Below, piece by piece: positions 16,481 to 24,737 of a stretch of DNA of 64,000 nucleotides. Each line of letters starts with the position of its first letter. Position 1 is the first letter of the stretch. The translations under genes and the position numbers were made by a program. Under the pieces are notes generated by a model. The model saw only the letters and a program-made list of their open reading frames with translations. It had not been told where the DNA came from and searched no databases. Source of the stretch: Candidatus Formimonas warabiya (lineage in GTDB: Bacteria > Bacillota > Dehalobacteriia > Dehalobacteriales > Dehalobacteriaceae). The stretch spans positions 3,484,903 to 3,548,902 of the forward strand of contig NZ_CP017634.1 of assembly GCF_002777255.1 (NCBI RefSeq). Reading direction: 5' to 3'.

Positions 16481-18085
16481 TTAATATATGCCCAGATCTT
16501 TATAAGTACCGTAAACTTCCTTCAAACACTCGGTTATTTCGCCTAGCGTGGCATAAGCTTTTACCGCCTCCACTGCGGCCGGAATAATGTTTTTCCCCGC
16601 TGTGGCCTCTTTCTTCAGGTGATCCATGGCCTTGGCCAAAGCCAGCCCGTCACGCCGCCCTCTTAGTTCATGCAATCTTTTTACTTGTCTCTCCTCAGTT
16701 TCCGGGCCGGTAACAAAGATGGGGATATTCTCTTCCTGGCCGCTTTGATAAGCATTTACGCCCACGATGATTCTCTCCCCGGTCTCGATAGATTTCTGGT
16801 ATTGATAGGCCTCTTTGACCAGTTCTCTTTGAAAATAGCCGCTTCTGATACATGCCACGGCCCCGCCCATCTCCGATATTCGGCCCAGGTATTTATGAAC
16901 TCCCTTTTCAATCTCCGAGGTAAGGCTCTCCACCACATAACTGCCCCCCAGAGGGTCAACGGTATTAACAATGCCCGATTCATGGGCAATGATCTGTTGG
17001 GTGCGCAAGGCCACTGTGACGGCTTGCTCCGTAGGTATGGAAAAGGCCTCATCAAAAGAGGAGGTGGCCAATGTCTGTACCCCGCCCAAAACCGCTGCCA
17101 AAGCCTCAATGGTCACCCGGGCCACATTGTTCAGAGGCTGCTGGGCGGTAAGAGCCCCCCCGGCGGTATAAGCCAGGATGCTCAGCTTCATGGAGTCCGG
17201 ATCTTTCGCCCCATATTGCTCCTTCATCATTTTTGCCCAGACCCGGCGGGCCGCCCGGAACTTGGCGACTTCTTCCAGCAGATCCATCTGGGCGGCGAAA
17301 AAGGTATACATTTTCGGGGCGAACTGATCGATATTCAGCCCCCGGTCCACCGCATCCTTAAAATAACTGATGCCGTTGGCATAGCAAAAAGCCAGCTCCT
17401 GAACGGCCGTAGCACCGCTTTCCCTGATGTGGTATCCGCTTAGGGCCTGGGGAACCCAATTGGTGAGCCGATGGGCACAGTACTCAATCACGTCTACGGC
17501 CAGCTTCACAGCCGCGTCGGGAGGAAAAACGTAGGTACCCCGGGCAAAATATTCCTTTAAAGGGTCATTTTGAAGCAGAACCTTGATCATGTTGGGATCG
17601 ATGCCCTTTTTCTCGGCAAAGCCCACAATCAGGGCAGTCATTAAAGGACCGATGGAGTTGGCGGTGGTTCTGATCTGGCGCACCTTTTCCAGGGGAATGC
17701 CGTCAAACAGCTTTTCCATATCCTCCAGACTGTCGATGGCTACACCTACTTTGCCCACCTCCCCGCAGGAAAGAGAACTGTCGGAATCCAATCCGATCTG
17801 GGTAGGCAGGTCAAGAGCAATAGAAAAGCCGGTCTGTCCTTGCTCCAGCAGGTACCGGTAGCGCAGATTCGCTTCCTCGGCGGAGCCAAATCCGGAATAC
17901 TGGCCCATAATCCAAAGCTCATCCCGGTACATCCCAGGCTTGATCCCCCTGGTAAAAGGGTATTGCCCGGATCTATTTAAATCTTGGTTATCATCAAATT
18001 CAATACGCTCCAGATCCGTCTGAGCATAAAGTTCTTTTAAAGGTATCCCGGACATGGTCTGATACTTTTTTTCTTTTTGGGACAT
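16481..18085 (-). CDS. Divergent methylmalonyl-CoA-mutase-family large subunit, copy 1
   Basis: The start is ATG 18083-18085 after GGGTGGTG (534 residues); GTGs at 18095-18097 and 18092-18094 are alternatives. The TIM-barrel mutase domain is clear: GQTGFSIALDLPTQIGLDSD, LSGYHIRESGATA, IDPLGGSY-like VDPLGGSYVVE. By alignment from memory, the reaction-centre residues of P. shermanii mutase are kept (Tyr89 as Tyr63, Arg207 as Arg182, His244 as His219). Blocks shared by methylmalonyl-, isobutyryl- and hydroxyisobutyryl-CoA mutases are changed: R-W-T-x-R-Q becomes E56-L-W-I-M-G-Q, RxHxQT becomes SILAYT (302-307) and LHTN becomes LATS. It is probably an adenosylcobalamin carbon-skeleton mutase, with a substrate or CoA contact unlike known members. 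Confidence 0.85.
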   Translation of the reverse strand: MSQKEKKYQTMSGIPLKELYAQTDLERIEFDDNQDLNRSGQYPFTRGIKPGMYRDELWIMGQYSGFGSAEEANLRYRYLLEQGQTGFSIALDLPTQIGLDSDSSLSCGEVGKVGVAIDSLEDMEKLFDGIPLEKVRQIRTTANSIGPLMTALIVGFAEKKGIDPNMIKVLLQNDPLKEYFARGTYVFPPDAAVKLAVDVIEYCAHRLTNWVPQALSGYHIRESGATAVQELAFCYANGISYFKDAVDRGLNIDQFAPKMYTFFAAQMDLLEEVAKFRAARRVWAKMMKEQYGAKDPDSMKLSILAYTAGGALTAQQPLNNVARVTIEALAAVLGGVQTLATSSFDEAFSIPTEQAVTVALRTQQIIAHESGIVNTVDPLGGSYVVESLTSEIEKGVHKYLGRISEMGGAVACIRSGYFQRELVKEAYQYQKSIETGERIIVGVNAYQSGQEENIPIFVTGPETEERQVKRLHELRGRRDGLALAKAMDHLKKEATAGKNIIPAAVEAVKAYATLGEITECLKEVYGTYKDLGIY

Positions 18086-18114
18086 GTTTTTCACCACCCT
18101 GTTATTCTTTTGCT

Positions 18115-19008
18115 TTAAATGATCTGGGCCACTGTTTCTATTTTTTGCGCAAGGGTAGCCAGCTCCTGGACGGATGCCGAAATCTCCTCTGTGGCAGCGG
18201 CTTCATTCTGGGCCTCGTCCGACACTTGGGAAATGCTTTTGGCCATCTTGCCCACCTTTTCGTTGATAGCGACCAATATATCTTTGATCTCCTTCACGGA
18301 ATTGGTGCTATAGGCCGACATCTTCCTGATTTCCTCAGCCACCACCGAGAATCCCCTGCCGCCTTCCCCTGCCCGGGCCGCCTCAATGGCAGCGTTTAGG
18401 CCTAATAGGTTGGATTTTCCCGCCACTTCCCTGATGAAACCCAAAATCGTCTCGGTCTTGCTTACCTGCTGGCGCACTTCCTCTACTACGGAAAGAAGGG
18501 TTTCATGGTGCCTGGTCAGATTCTGCGCCGACTCCGCCAGCCCCTCTACCGCCATCGACGCATCCCGGGCCAGGGTAGCCACAGTGCCGGCAACCTCCGT
18601 CAAGGCATCCTGCGCGGACAGGCTTAAGGCCAGTCCGACGGCACCAATAACACGGCCCGCCTCATCCCTTACAGGTACGGTGGTAGTCTTGAATGCCGGT
18701 CCCCCGTAAGTCTCCCCGGATACCGTGATCCTGACCGTCCCCTCCTTTTGAATCGCCTTGCTGAGACCGCTTTCCCCGGGAATAGGCTTCCCAGGGATTG
18801 CCTTAGGATTTTTAATCTCTCGCCCATCCAGGTTGTAGAGAAACTTTTCCCGGTCGGATATGCCAATCATACAGTCCAAAGGAATCAATTCCTGAATCAG
18901 CGGCGCCAGCCGCACAAAATACTCTAAAATGGGGTCCTTTTCTTCAGGCGGCAGGGAAAGTACTTCCAGGCTTTGTTGTCCCTCCCCGTCTCTGTTTTGA
19001 TCATCCAT
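18115..19008 (-). CDS. Soluble methyl-accepting-chemotaxis-type signalling protein
   Basis: Encodes 297 residues without membrane spans. Residues about 15-130 form a small sensor-like domain ([22 protein letters not shown], then [22 protein letters not shown], ending [19 protein letters not shown]). Residues about 150-297 form a short MCP signalling domain with the hairpin tip [40 protein letters not shown] (given in parts: [19 protein letters not shown] and [19 protein letters not shown]). It is read just upstream of the mutase gene, so it may sense a pathway metabolite and report to the chemosensory proteins encoded at 40-50 kb. A decayed copy sits at the matching place in module 2 (about 29686-29860). 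Confidence 0.88.
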   Translation of the reverse strand: MDDQNRDGEGQQSLEVLSLPPEEKDPILEYFVRLAPLIQELIPLDCMIGISDREKFLYNLDGREIKNPKAIPGKPIPGESGLSKAIQKEGTVRITVSGETYGGPAFKTTTVPVRDEAGRVIGAVGLALSLSAQDALTEVAGTVATLARDASMAVEGLAESAQNLTRHHETLLSVVEEVRQQVSKTETILGFIREVAGKSNLLGLNAAIEAARAGEGGRGFSVVAEEIRKMSAYSTNSVKEIKDILVAINEKVGKMAKSISQVSDEAQNEAAATEEISASVQELATLAQKIETVAQII

Positions 19009-19279
19009 TGGGTCATCTCCCCCTTTTACCTTTTTTACCTGACTAATTTGGCTTACTCTGTATTCGCAGTTCTAAGGTTTGGTAAAATACAACCAAACCT
19101 TAGAACTTGCTTACGTCGTCCGCATAAATTGGGGACATTCCTGAGCAGTCAGGGGACACACCTTTTACAGAGGAATGTCCCCAATAACTGTGTCCCCTGC
19201 CGCTTGATGACGGAAGTCAAACACCAAGTTAGTCAGGCATTTGCACTTCTCACGCTGTATTCGCAGTTCTAAAACTGCT
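19009..19279. repeat. Hairpin and interleaved palindromic element
   Basis: No gene is seen. A perfect 14-base stem (19069-19082 with 19093-19106, loop 10) is followed by an A-B-A'-B' element: A 19128-19142, B 19150-19160, A' 19171-19185, B' 19189-19199. This is the sister of the element at 14704-14776. Direct copies of CTGTATTCGCAGTTCTAA near 19058 and 19256 flank the whole unit, as a target duplication or recombination scar might. GACTAATTTGGC and its inverse CCAAGTTAGTC flank the element on each side, as in the 14.7 kb copy (one side). Confidence 0.75.
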
Positions 19280-19480
19280 TCAAGCGGTTCCGCTTTCCTG
19301 CTTCTGTCGGGCAACCGCAAAAGTTTGGCTATAGCCGTATCGTTCCTGGACCACCATCATGCCGAAAGCGGCGATTAAACTGGGAATGGTGATAATCATG
19401 AAATTCTGCTGAAGGGAAAAGCCCATGCCCAGCAGCGACCCATGATCAATGGTCCCAAAATTCCCCCGATACGTCCAACT
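19280..19480 (-). pseudogene. Remnant of MFS aromatic-acid transporter (C-terminus)
   Basis: The minus strand encodes RIGGILGPLIMG, then after a one-base frameshift SLLGMGFSLQQNFMIITIPS, LIAAFGMMVVQERYGYSQTF and AVARQKQ up to a TGA at 19280-19282. This matches the last 65 or so residues of the intact importer at 29856-31217. The 5' part is missing and the sequence dissolves near 19484. It sits next to the chemoreceptor gene just as the intact transporter sits next to the decayed chemoreceptor in module 2. No function is expected. The remaining 19481-19627 shows no gene. Confidence 0.85.
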
Positions 19481-19627
19481 TTTTTATTTGAGGCGAACCA
19501 ACAAATTTGTTTTTCAAAATAATTAGAGCTTACCAACTATTTTCGGTACTTAGCAAAATCCGGTTTTCTTTCGCCTTCTAATTAAGAGACTGGCTTAGCA
19601 AATCCTCCGATATTCTAGCGTACTCCC

Positions 19628-21169
19628 TTACAGAGGGATATTCCCATGCTTGCGTGCTGGGCGCTCTTTTTTTCTACCCCAAAACATACGCAACGTTTGG
19701 ATGATCTTCATTCTCGATTCAGCTGGCTCAATCACATCCTCAAATTTTGCGAGTTCAGCGGAACGGTAGGGGTTTAAGAATTCTTCTTCGTACTCTTCCG
19801 TGTACTTTGCCTTGGCCGCGGCAGGATCCTCAGCCTGCTCGATCTCTTTTTTATAAAGTACCTTCACGGCGCCTTCGGATCCAACCACTGCACGTTCACA
19901 GCTTGGCCATGCAATGATGAAATCCGCCTTCATGTCTATGCTGCACATCGCCTGCGTGGCGCCGCCATAGGACTTTCCGATCGGCATGACGATCTTGGGG
20001 ACCGTCGACTCCGCCCATGCGTAGAGCATTTTGGCCCCGTGCCTGATGATGCCATCATGTTCCTGCTTGACCCCGGGCAGGTATCCCGGGACATCCACGA
20101 TCGACAGAAGCGGAATATTAAAGGCGTCACAGGTTCGGATAAAGCGCGCCGCTTTGCAGGATGCGTTGATGTCGAGACAACCCGCCATGTAGTTAGGTTG
20201 ACTGGCGATGACACCGACCGGCATACCACCCATGCGAATAAACCCGACCACAATATTGCGGGCAAATAACGGAGAAATTTCAAAAAAGAAATTGTCGTCG
20301 GCGATTATTGTAATAACGGTTTTTATATCGTAGGTTTTGCGTCGATTAACGGGAACAAGGTCGTTGAGTTCTTCGTTCCTGCGATAAATGTCATCGTCTG
20401 TTGGATAGATCGGGGGAAGCTGTTGACAGTTATCGGGGAAAAAGCTCAACAAGCATTTGATCTGTTCGATGCAGTTATAGTCGTCGATCGCTATTAGCTG
20501 AGAAAGGCCCGATTTGGTGCTGTGCGTCATTGCACCGCCCAGAGTTTCGAAGTCTACGTCCTCACCGGTTACTTCTTTGATGACGGCAGGACCGGTGATG
20601 AAAGCTTTGCTGGTCTTGTCGACCATGATGATAAAATCATTGAGAGCCGGGGAATAAGATGCGCCACCCGCACAAGGACCCATGAGAGCTGAAATCTGCG
20701 GAATGACTCCGGACGCCATCACGTTGTTATAAAAGACGGTACCGTATACTGACGCTCCAGGCCCTTCCTGGAGTCTGCCGCCACCGGAATCGTTGAGCCC
20801 GATGATGGGTACCCCAGCTTCCACCGCCAACTCCTGCATCCTGGCTAGCTTCAATCCATGCATTTCACCCATCGCTCCTCCCAGCACGGTGGCATCCTGA
20901 GAGTACGCAAAGGCTTTTCTATCATTGATAAGCCCGTGCCCCGTGATAATCCCGTCTGCTGGTGCGTCGACTTTATCCATGCCGAACCGGGTTGCCCTGG
21001 GTTTTACGAACATGTTGTATTCCACGAAGGTGCCTGGATCAAACAGCAAGTCGATTCGCTCTCTAGCGGTCAGCTTGCCCTTCGCATGTTGCCTGTCAAT
21101 TTTATCTTGCCCGCCTTGGAGCATAATGTGTGCTTTTTTATCCAGCATGGTTTGAAGCTTCTGATTCAT
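19628..21169 (-). CDS. Acyl-CoA carboxylase/decarboxylase carboxyltransferase subunit (PccB/MmdA family)
   Basis: The start is ATG 21167-21169, twelve bases after GGAGG (513 residues). The frame continues upstream but into unrelated sequence. Both crotonase-fold halves are present: KGKLTARERIDLLFDPGTF, GLNDSGGGRLQEGP, MGPCAGGASYSPA (oxyanion glycines), then VDVPGYLPGVKQEHDGIIRHGAK and IGKSYGGATQAM. Such proteins carboxylate propionyl-CoA-type esters, or decarboxylate methylmalonyl-, glutaconyl- or alkylmalonyl-CoA with biotin and other subunits. No biotin carrier, carboxylase or membrane decarboxylase gene is in the window, so its partners lie elsewhere. Placement between the two mutase modules suggests it acts on the mutase product or substrate. 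Confidence 0.9.
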   Translation of the reverse strand: MNQKLQTMLDKKAHIMLQGGQDKIDRQHAKGKLTARERIDLLFDPGTFVEYNMFVKPRATRFGMDKVDAPADGIITGHGLINDRKAFAYSQDATVLGGAMGEMHGLKLARMQELAVEAGVPIIGLNDSGGGRLQEGPGASVYGTVFYNNVMASGVIPQISALMGPCAGGASYSPALNDFIIMVDKTSKAFITGPAVIKEVTGEDVDFETLGGAMTHSTKSGLSQLIAIDDYNCIEQIKCLLSFFPDNCQQLPPIYPTDDDIYRRNEELNDLVPVNRRKTYDIKTVITIIADDNFFFEISPLFARNIVVGFIRMGGMPVGVIASQPNYMAGCLDINASCKAARFIRTCDAFNIPLLSIVDVPGYLPGVKQEHDGIIRHGAKMLYAWAESTVPKIVMPIGKSYGGATQAMCSIDMKADFIIAWPSCERAVVGSEGAVKVLYKKEIEQAEDPAAAKAKYTEEYEEEFLNPYRSAELAKFEDVIEPAESRMKIIQTLRMFWGRKKERPARKHGNIPL

Positions 21170-21675
21170 ACTTATGACCATCCTCCAATAATCTTTAATT
21201 TTCTTCCGATAGCTCCCGAAATCACAGTATCTCGCCAGTTGCGCAAAGCGGCTACGGGTATGGACGGCGTCAAGCGCCAAATCCAGCGGGGAAAAGGGTA
21301 TCGCAAAACAGCTTCAAGTGGTTTCTTGATGACAGGTCATACGGTAACCCACAAATCCCGCAGCAGCAATCCCCCCATGTCTAACAGGGTCGATGCCCTC
21401 AATTCCTTCGTTCTGCTTGCCCGCTAGGTGGTGTCAGTCCTGCTCCTTTACCGAGTCGATGCTCTGATGGATTCATTCAATGACCGACTACCGGCTCTGT
21501 GTTCGTAACCCATCTGCGTGGGGAAATCCAGCGCCACGGAGAAACCCGTCTGCCCCTGCTCGATCAGATAGCGAAAGCGCTCGTTGGCCCCATCGGGCAA
21601 TTCCAGAAGATGCGCTCATCTCCGCCGAGTAACGTTTGACATATACCAACTATTGGCGCATGGTCATTGATTCTG
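21170..21675 (-). pseudogene. Gene-poor stretch containing a fragment of a third mutase gene
   Basis: At about 21500-21605 the minus strand reads [20 protein letters not shown] and then [13 protein letters not shown], the conserved N-terminal segment of methylmalonyl-CoA-mutase large subunits. It breaks off on both sides. The wording ([20 protein letters not shown]) is closer to ordinary family members than to the two intact copies here, so it comes from a third, different mutase. The remainder (21170-21499 and 21606-21675) has no recognisable gene. An open plus-strand frame across 21200-21427 resembles nothing I know. Confidence 0.7.
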
Positions 21676-22662
21676 TTAGACTAATCCTTTCCAAGGACTT
21701 AAGTCTAGTCCACACTTCTCAAACCTTTCGCCAAGGAAATTGAGGGCGTTTTTATACATTACTTTTTCCATTATACCAGGTCTTAGATCTATCTCCTCCC
21801 ATTGTTTCAGGAGTTCGCCGAGATCGAAATATCCCCACTCGGAACCGAATACGAATTTGTCTTGTAAACGTCTGTTCATGTCATACGTCATACAATGAGG
21901 GAAATATTTGGGCCACATACCGGAGGTTTCGCGCATCACATTCCCCTTATGCATAGCCACATGGTTGATAACTTCGGGCCAAGGTTCCGCCGCATGCAAC
22001 GCGATGATCTTCAGGTTCGGGAAATCCGCAGCTACTTCATCTACATGAAGAGGCTGGCAATAAGACATACTGTAAAACCCATCTCCGCCGGGGCCGCCGC
22101 TGCCTAATCCAGTATAGCCAACGTGAAATTGAACTGGCGCGCCTAGTTGCTGGCATAGATCCCATAAGGGATAGAACTTCTTATCGTTGACATAGAAACG
22201 TTGAGAACACTGCTGGAACTTTAAACCGATCAATTTCAGTTCCGTAAGAGCTCTTTCTGCTTCCTCTAGGGCCTTCTGGCCCTGCCAAGGGTCTACTGAA
22301 CCCCATGCTCCTAAAAACGCATCGGGGAACTCCTTCCACAAACCGTAAACAAAATCGTTGCTGACGGGCTTTTCTCCGGTACTGCTCGTAGCATCCCAGC
22401 CGACCGGCTGCATTTTTACGCCGTGGGCGATCGCATCTTTTGCCATTACATCTCTTTCAGGAAATTCTTCATACAAGTCCTCTAAGGTTCTATTGCCCGA
22501 CTTTCCGACCCAATTTGGCTGGGTGTATTTTCTGGCGGACAGCGTGGCCTTCATTGCGGGAGGGTATCCACCCTTAACATTGGGATGTGCGTGGACATCC
22601 AATACGTAGAAGCCTCTTTGTTCAAGAGTTTTCGGGATTCTGTCTCCTTCAGGCTTAGCCAT
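21676..22662 (-). CDS. Amidohydrolase-2 family protein (ACMSD/decarboxylase-like)
   Basis: Encodes 328 residues after an AGGAGG site. The metal-dependent TIM-barrel family PF04909 contains aromatic acid decarboxylases (ACMSD, gamma-resorcylate type) and hydrolases such as 2-pyrone or lactone hydrolases. Visible ligands are HAH in VLDVHAHPNVKG, His in VQFHVGYTG and His in IIALHAAEPWPE. The last ligand block reads FVFGSEWGYFD, where family members usually have Asp (GTD/GSD), so an Asp-to-Glu exchange is likely. It lies between the ring hydrolase gene and the carboxyltransferase on the same strand. A ring-decarboxylating or ring-hydrolysing role in the island's pathway is inference. Confidence 0.8.
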   Translation of the reverse strand: MAKPEGDRIPKTLEQRGFYVLDVHAHPNVKGGYPPAMKATLSARKYTQPNWVGKSGNRTLEDLYEEFPERDVMAKDAIAHGVKMQPVGWDATSSTGEKPVSNDFVYGLWKEFPDAFLGAWGSVDPWQGQKALEEAERALTELKLIGLKFQQCSQRFYVNDKKFYPLWDLCQQLGAPVQFHVGYTGLGSGGPGGDGFYSMSYCQPLHVDEVAADFPNLKIIALHAAEPWPEVINHVAMHKGNVMRETSGMWPKYFPHCMTYDMNRRLQDKFVFGSEWGYFDLGELLKQWEEIDLRPGIMEKVMYKNALNFLGERFEKCGLDLSPWKGLV

Positions 22663-22708
22663 GACTCTTTCCTCCTTTAATGTTTAATCTTTCAGAAACT
22701 CAAACGCA

Positions 22709-23491
22709 TTAGCGGTAGCGGGCATAGTTGGGAGGTCTCTTTTCGTTAAACGAGTTGTGCGCTTCTAATGCCTCGTCTGTGTCTATATACATATTAAGCG
22801 CAATACCTGCCATGGACTGAATACCCCAGACAGATTCTGTGTCCGCATTGAAAGACATTTTCACCGCAGCCAGGGAGGTTGGGCTGTGCCCGACAATGGT
22901 GTCAACCCATTTATCCGTTTCTTCCATCAGTTTTTCCGGCGGGACTACCGCATTGACAAGTCCCATCTGCAAACACTCTTCTGCTGTGTAACGTTTGCAC
23001 ATGTACCAGAATTCCCTAGCCTTCTTTTCACCGACTATGCGGGCAAGGTATGCGCTGCCATAGCCGACGTCAAAGCTTCCGACTTTCGGGCCGACTTGAC
23101 CAAACTTCGCTGTGCTGGCTGCGATGGTGAGATCGCAGACGACATGAATTACATGACCGCCGCCGATGGCATAACCGTTGACTGCTGCTATAACCGGTTT
23201 AGGGATGGTGCGGATGGTCTGCAAAAGCTGAGCGCACAGATTGGGCATGGGCAGCTTTTCAAGGAGCTGAGGTTCAGCTTCATTTGTCATATCGCCGCCA
23301 ATACTAAACGCACGATCTCCTGCCCCTGTGATGATGATAGCCCCAACCTCTTTGTCAGTCCACGCGCTCTGCAGCGCCATGATCATCTCGTTTAGTGTGT
23401 GATTGGTGAACGTATTCATCTTTTCAGGTCTGTTAATGGTAATCTTGGCCCGGTTATTATACTTTTCATAAATGATATCCTGAAATGCCAT
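22709..23491 (-). CDS. Crotonase-family ring hydrolase, BadI/MenB-like
   Basis: The start is ATG 23489-23491, twelve bases after AAGGAGG; a TTG directly after that site is less likely. It encodes 260 residues. The second half, FGQVGPKVGSFDVGYGSAYL then [20 protein letters not shown], closely follows both BadI (2-ketocyclohexanecarboxyl-CoA hydrolase) and MenB (dihydroxynaphthoyl-CoA synthase). These two catalyse reverse and forward Dieckmann-type reactions. Oxyanion glycines are in AIGGGHVIHV. No menaquinone genes are nearby and the locus is catabolic, so ring cleavage of a cyclic beta-keto acyl-CoA is the more likely role. A broken copy lies at 31295-31650. Confidence 0.85.
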   Translation of the reverse strand: MAFQDIIYEKYNNRAKITINRPEKMNTFTNHTLNEMIMALQSAWTDKEVGAIIITGAGDRAFSIGGDMTNEAEPQLLEKLPMPNLCAQLLQTIRTIPKPVIAAVNGYAIGGGHVIHVVCDLTIAASTAKFGQVGPKVGSFDVGYGSAYLARIVGEKKAREFWYMCKRYTAEECLQMGLVNAVVPPEKLMEETDKWVDTIVGHSPTSLAAVKMSFNADTESVWGIQSMAGIALNMYIDTDEALEAHNSFNEKRPPNYARYR

Positions 23492-23596
23492 TTTTTGTTG
23501 CAACCTCCTTATTTGTACGCCGCAGTGTCGGGCGCGGAGTAAGGAAGCCTTGTTTCAAAAGAAAGCAAGGCTTCCTTCGCATGCATTTAAATGATA

Positions 23597-24709
23597 TTAG
23601 CCTTGGTAGAGAGGAGCATAGGGATCGACGCCCTTCTTCTCGCAGACCTTCTCCCAAATGATGCAGTTAACCGGCACATGAGCGCGGTCACGGTCCATGC
23701 AGGTGTTGCAGTATACGCATTTAACAAGGCTGGGATCTTTTGCAGCTGCCTTGTTGACGAATTCCGGATCAGCGATACCGGGACGGCAGTAGCCAGCGAT
23801 GTCGCATCCGCCCTCGTCGATGACCTTCTGGCCAAACTCAAGGGTGTCGAGCTTGCCGGCGATGATAACAGGAACATTGTAGCCCTTGCAGACTTCGCGG
23901 ATGCCCTTGCCCAGATATACGTGCAGGCCCTGCGGATAGGAAGCGGGAGCCATGCAGCGCTCGCCGGAATAACCGGTATACCACGGGCCGTCTTCGGTTT
24001 TGCCGCCGGCGGATACGCTGATGAAGTTAACGCCGGCTTCGCAGAAGATCTTAGCGCATTCGGTGGTCTGTTTCAGGGTGTTGCCGCCCTTAACAAACTC
24101 TTCACCGGAAATACGCAGACCGATGCAGTAGTCATCGCCCAGCGCTTCGCGGCAGGCTGCAATGATGTCGGTAACGATCTTACAGCGGCCTTTGGTGTTG
24201 CGGCCATACTCGTCATCTCTGTAGTTCAGCAGGGAGACGAAGGAAGAAAGGGTGTAGCCGTGGGCAACGTGCAGCTCGATTGCGTCGTAACCAGCTTTTT
24301 TAGCATAGATAGCGGAATCGATGTGCTCCTTAATAACGCCCTGGATCTCTGCCTTGTCCATTTCTTCGATCGGGCGTTTGTAGTTGTTGCGGGGGGACTG
24401 TTTCATGTAGTGAATCAACTGAATGGTGGTTTTTGCGCCAAACGAATGGCAAGCATCGTTCAGTTTCTTGTGGCCTTCGACATACTCCTCGCCGCAGAGG
24501 CGGAGCAGGCCGGGGCTCTTCATTTTGTTAACGCCGCAAGCTTCGACCATAAGAAGGCCGAAACCGCCCTTAGCGCGTTTCATGTGACGGTCGATCAGTT
24601 CGGGGGTCATCATGCCATCTTGGTCTGCGAGGCAGGTGACCGCCGGTGTCCAGGCAATTCTGTTCTTGAGCTCGAGGTTTTTAAACTTTACAGGTTCGAG
24701 AATGTTCAT
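23597..24709 (-). CDS. Old-yellow-enzyme-family reductase with a C-terminal four-cysteine cluster
   Basis: The start is ATG 24707-24709 after GAGGAG (370 residues). The FMN-binding TIM barrel opens with LEPVKFKNLELKNRI and contains AKKAGYDAIELHVAHGYTLSSF and NYRDDEYG, as in enoate and 2,4-dienoyl-CoA reductases. Near the end Cys331, Cys334, Cys337 and Cys349 (CVYCNTC plus VNC) follow the [4Fe-4S] pattern of that family. The FAD/NAD(P)H domain of the usual 650-residue proteins is absent, so electrons must come from a separate donor. It probably reduces a C=C bond conjugated to a carbonyl in the pathway. A 3' remnant of a second copy lies at 31652-31815. Confidence 0.88.
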   Translation of the reverse strand: MNILEPVKFKNLELKNRIAWTPAVTCLADQDGMMTPELIDRHMKRAKGGFGLLMVEACGVNKMKSPGLLRLCGEEYVEGHKKLNDACHSFGAKTTIQLIHYMKQSPRNNYKRPIEEMDKAEIQGVIKEHIDSAIYAKKAGYDAIELHVAHGYTLSSFVSLLNYRDDEYGRNTKGRCKIVTDIIAACREALGDDYCIGLRISGEEFVKGGNTLKQTTECAKIFCEAGVNFISVSAGGKTEDGPWYTGYSGERCMAPASYPQGLHVYLGKGIREVCKGYNVPVIIAGKLDTLEFGQKVIDEGGCDIAGYCRPGIADPEFVNKAAAKDPSLVKCVYCNTCMDRDRAHVPVNCIIWEKVCEKKGVDPYAPLYQG

Positions 24710-24737
24710 TTTGCCACTCCTCACATAATAATTTTAA

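Noticed and set aside
16481..18085. Plain annotation as methylmalonyl-CoA mutase of the propionate pathway
   Set aside because: Several family-wide motifs are altered in both copies and no epimerase or MeaB gene is nearby, so a propionate role cannot be assumed.
21200..21427. Insertion-sequence transposase fragment next to the mutase remnant
   Set aside because: The open plus-strand frame there carries no transposase motif I can recognise and no terminal repeats are visible.
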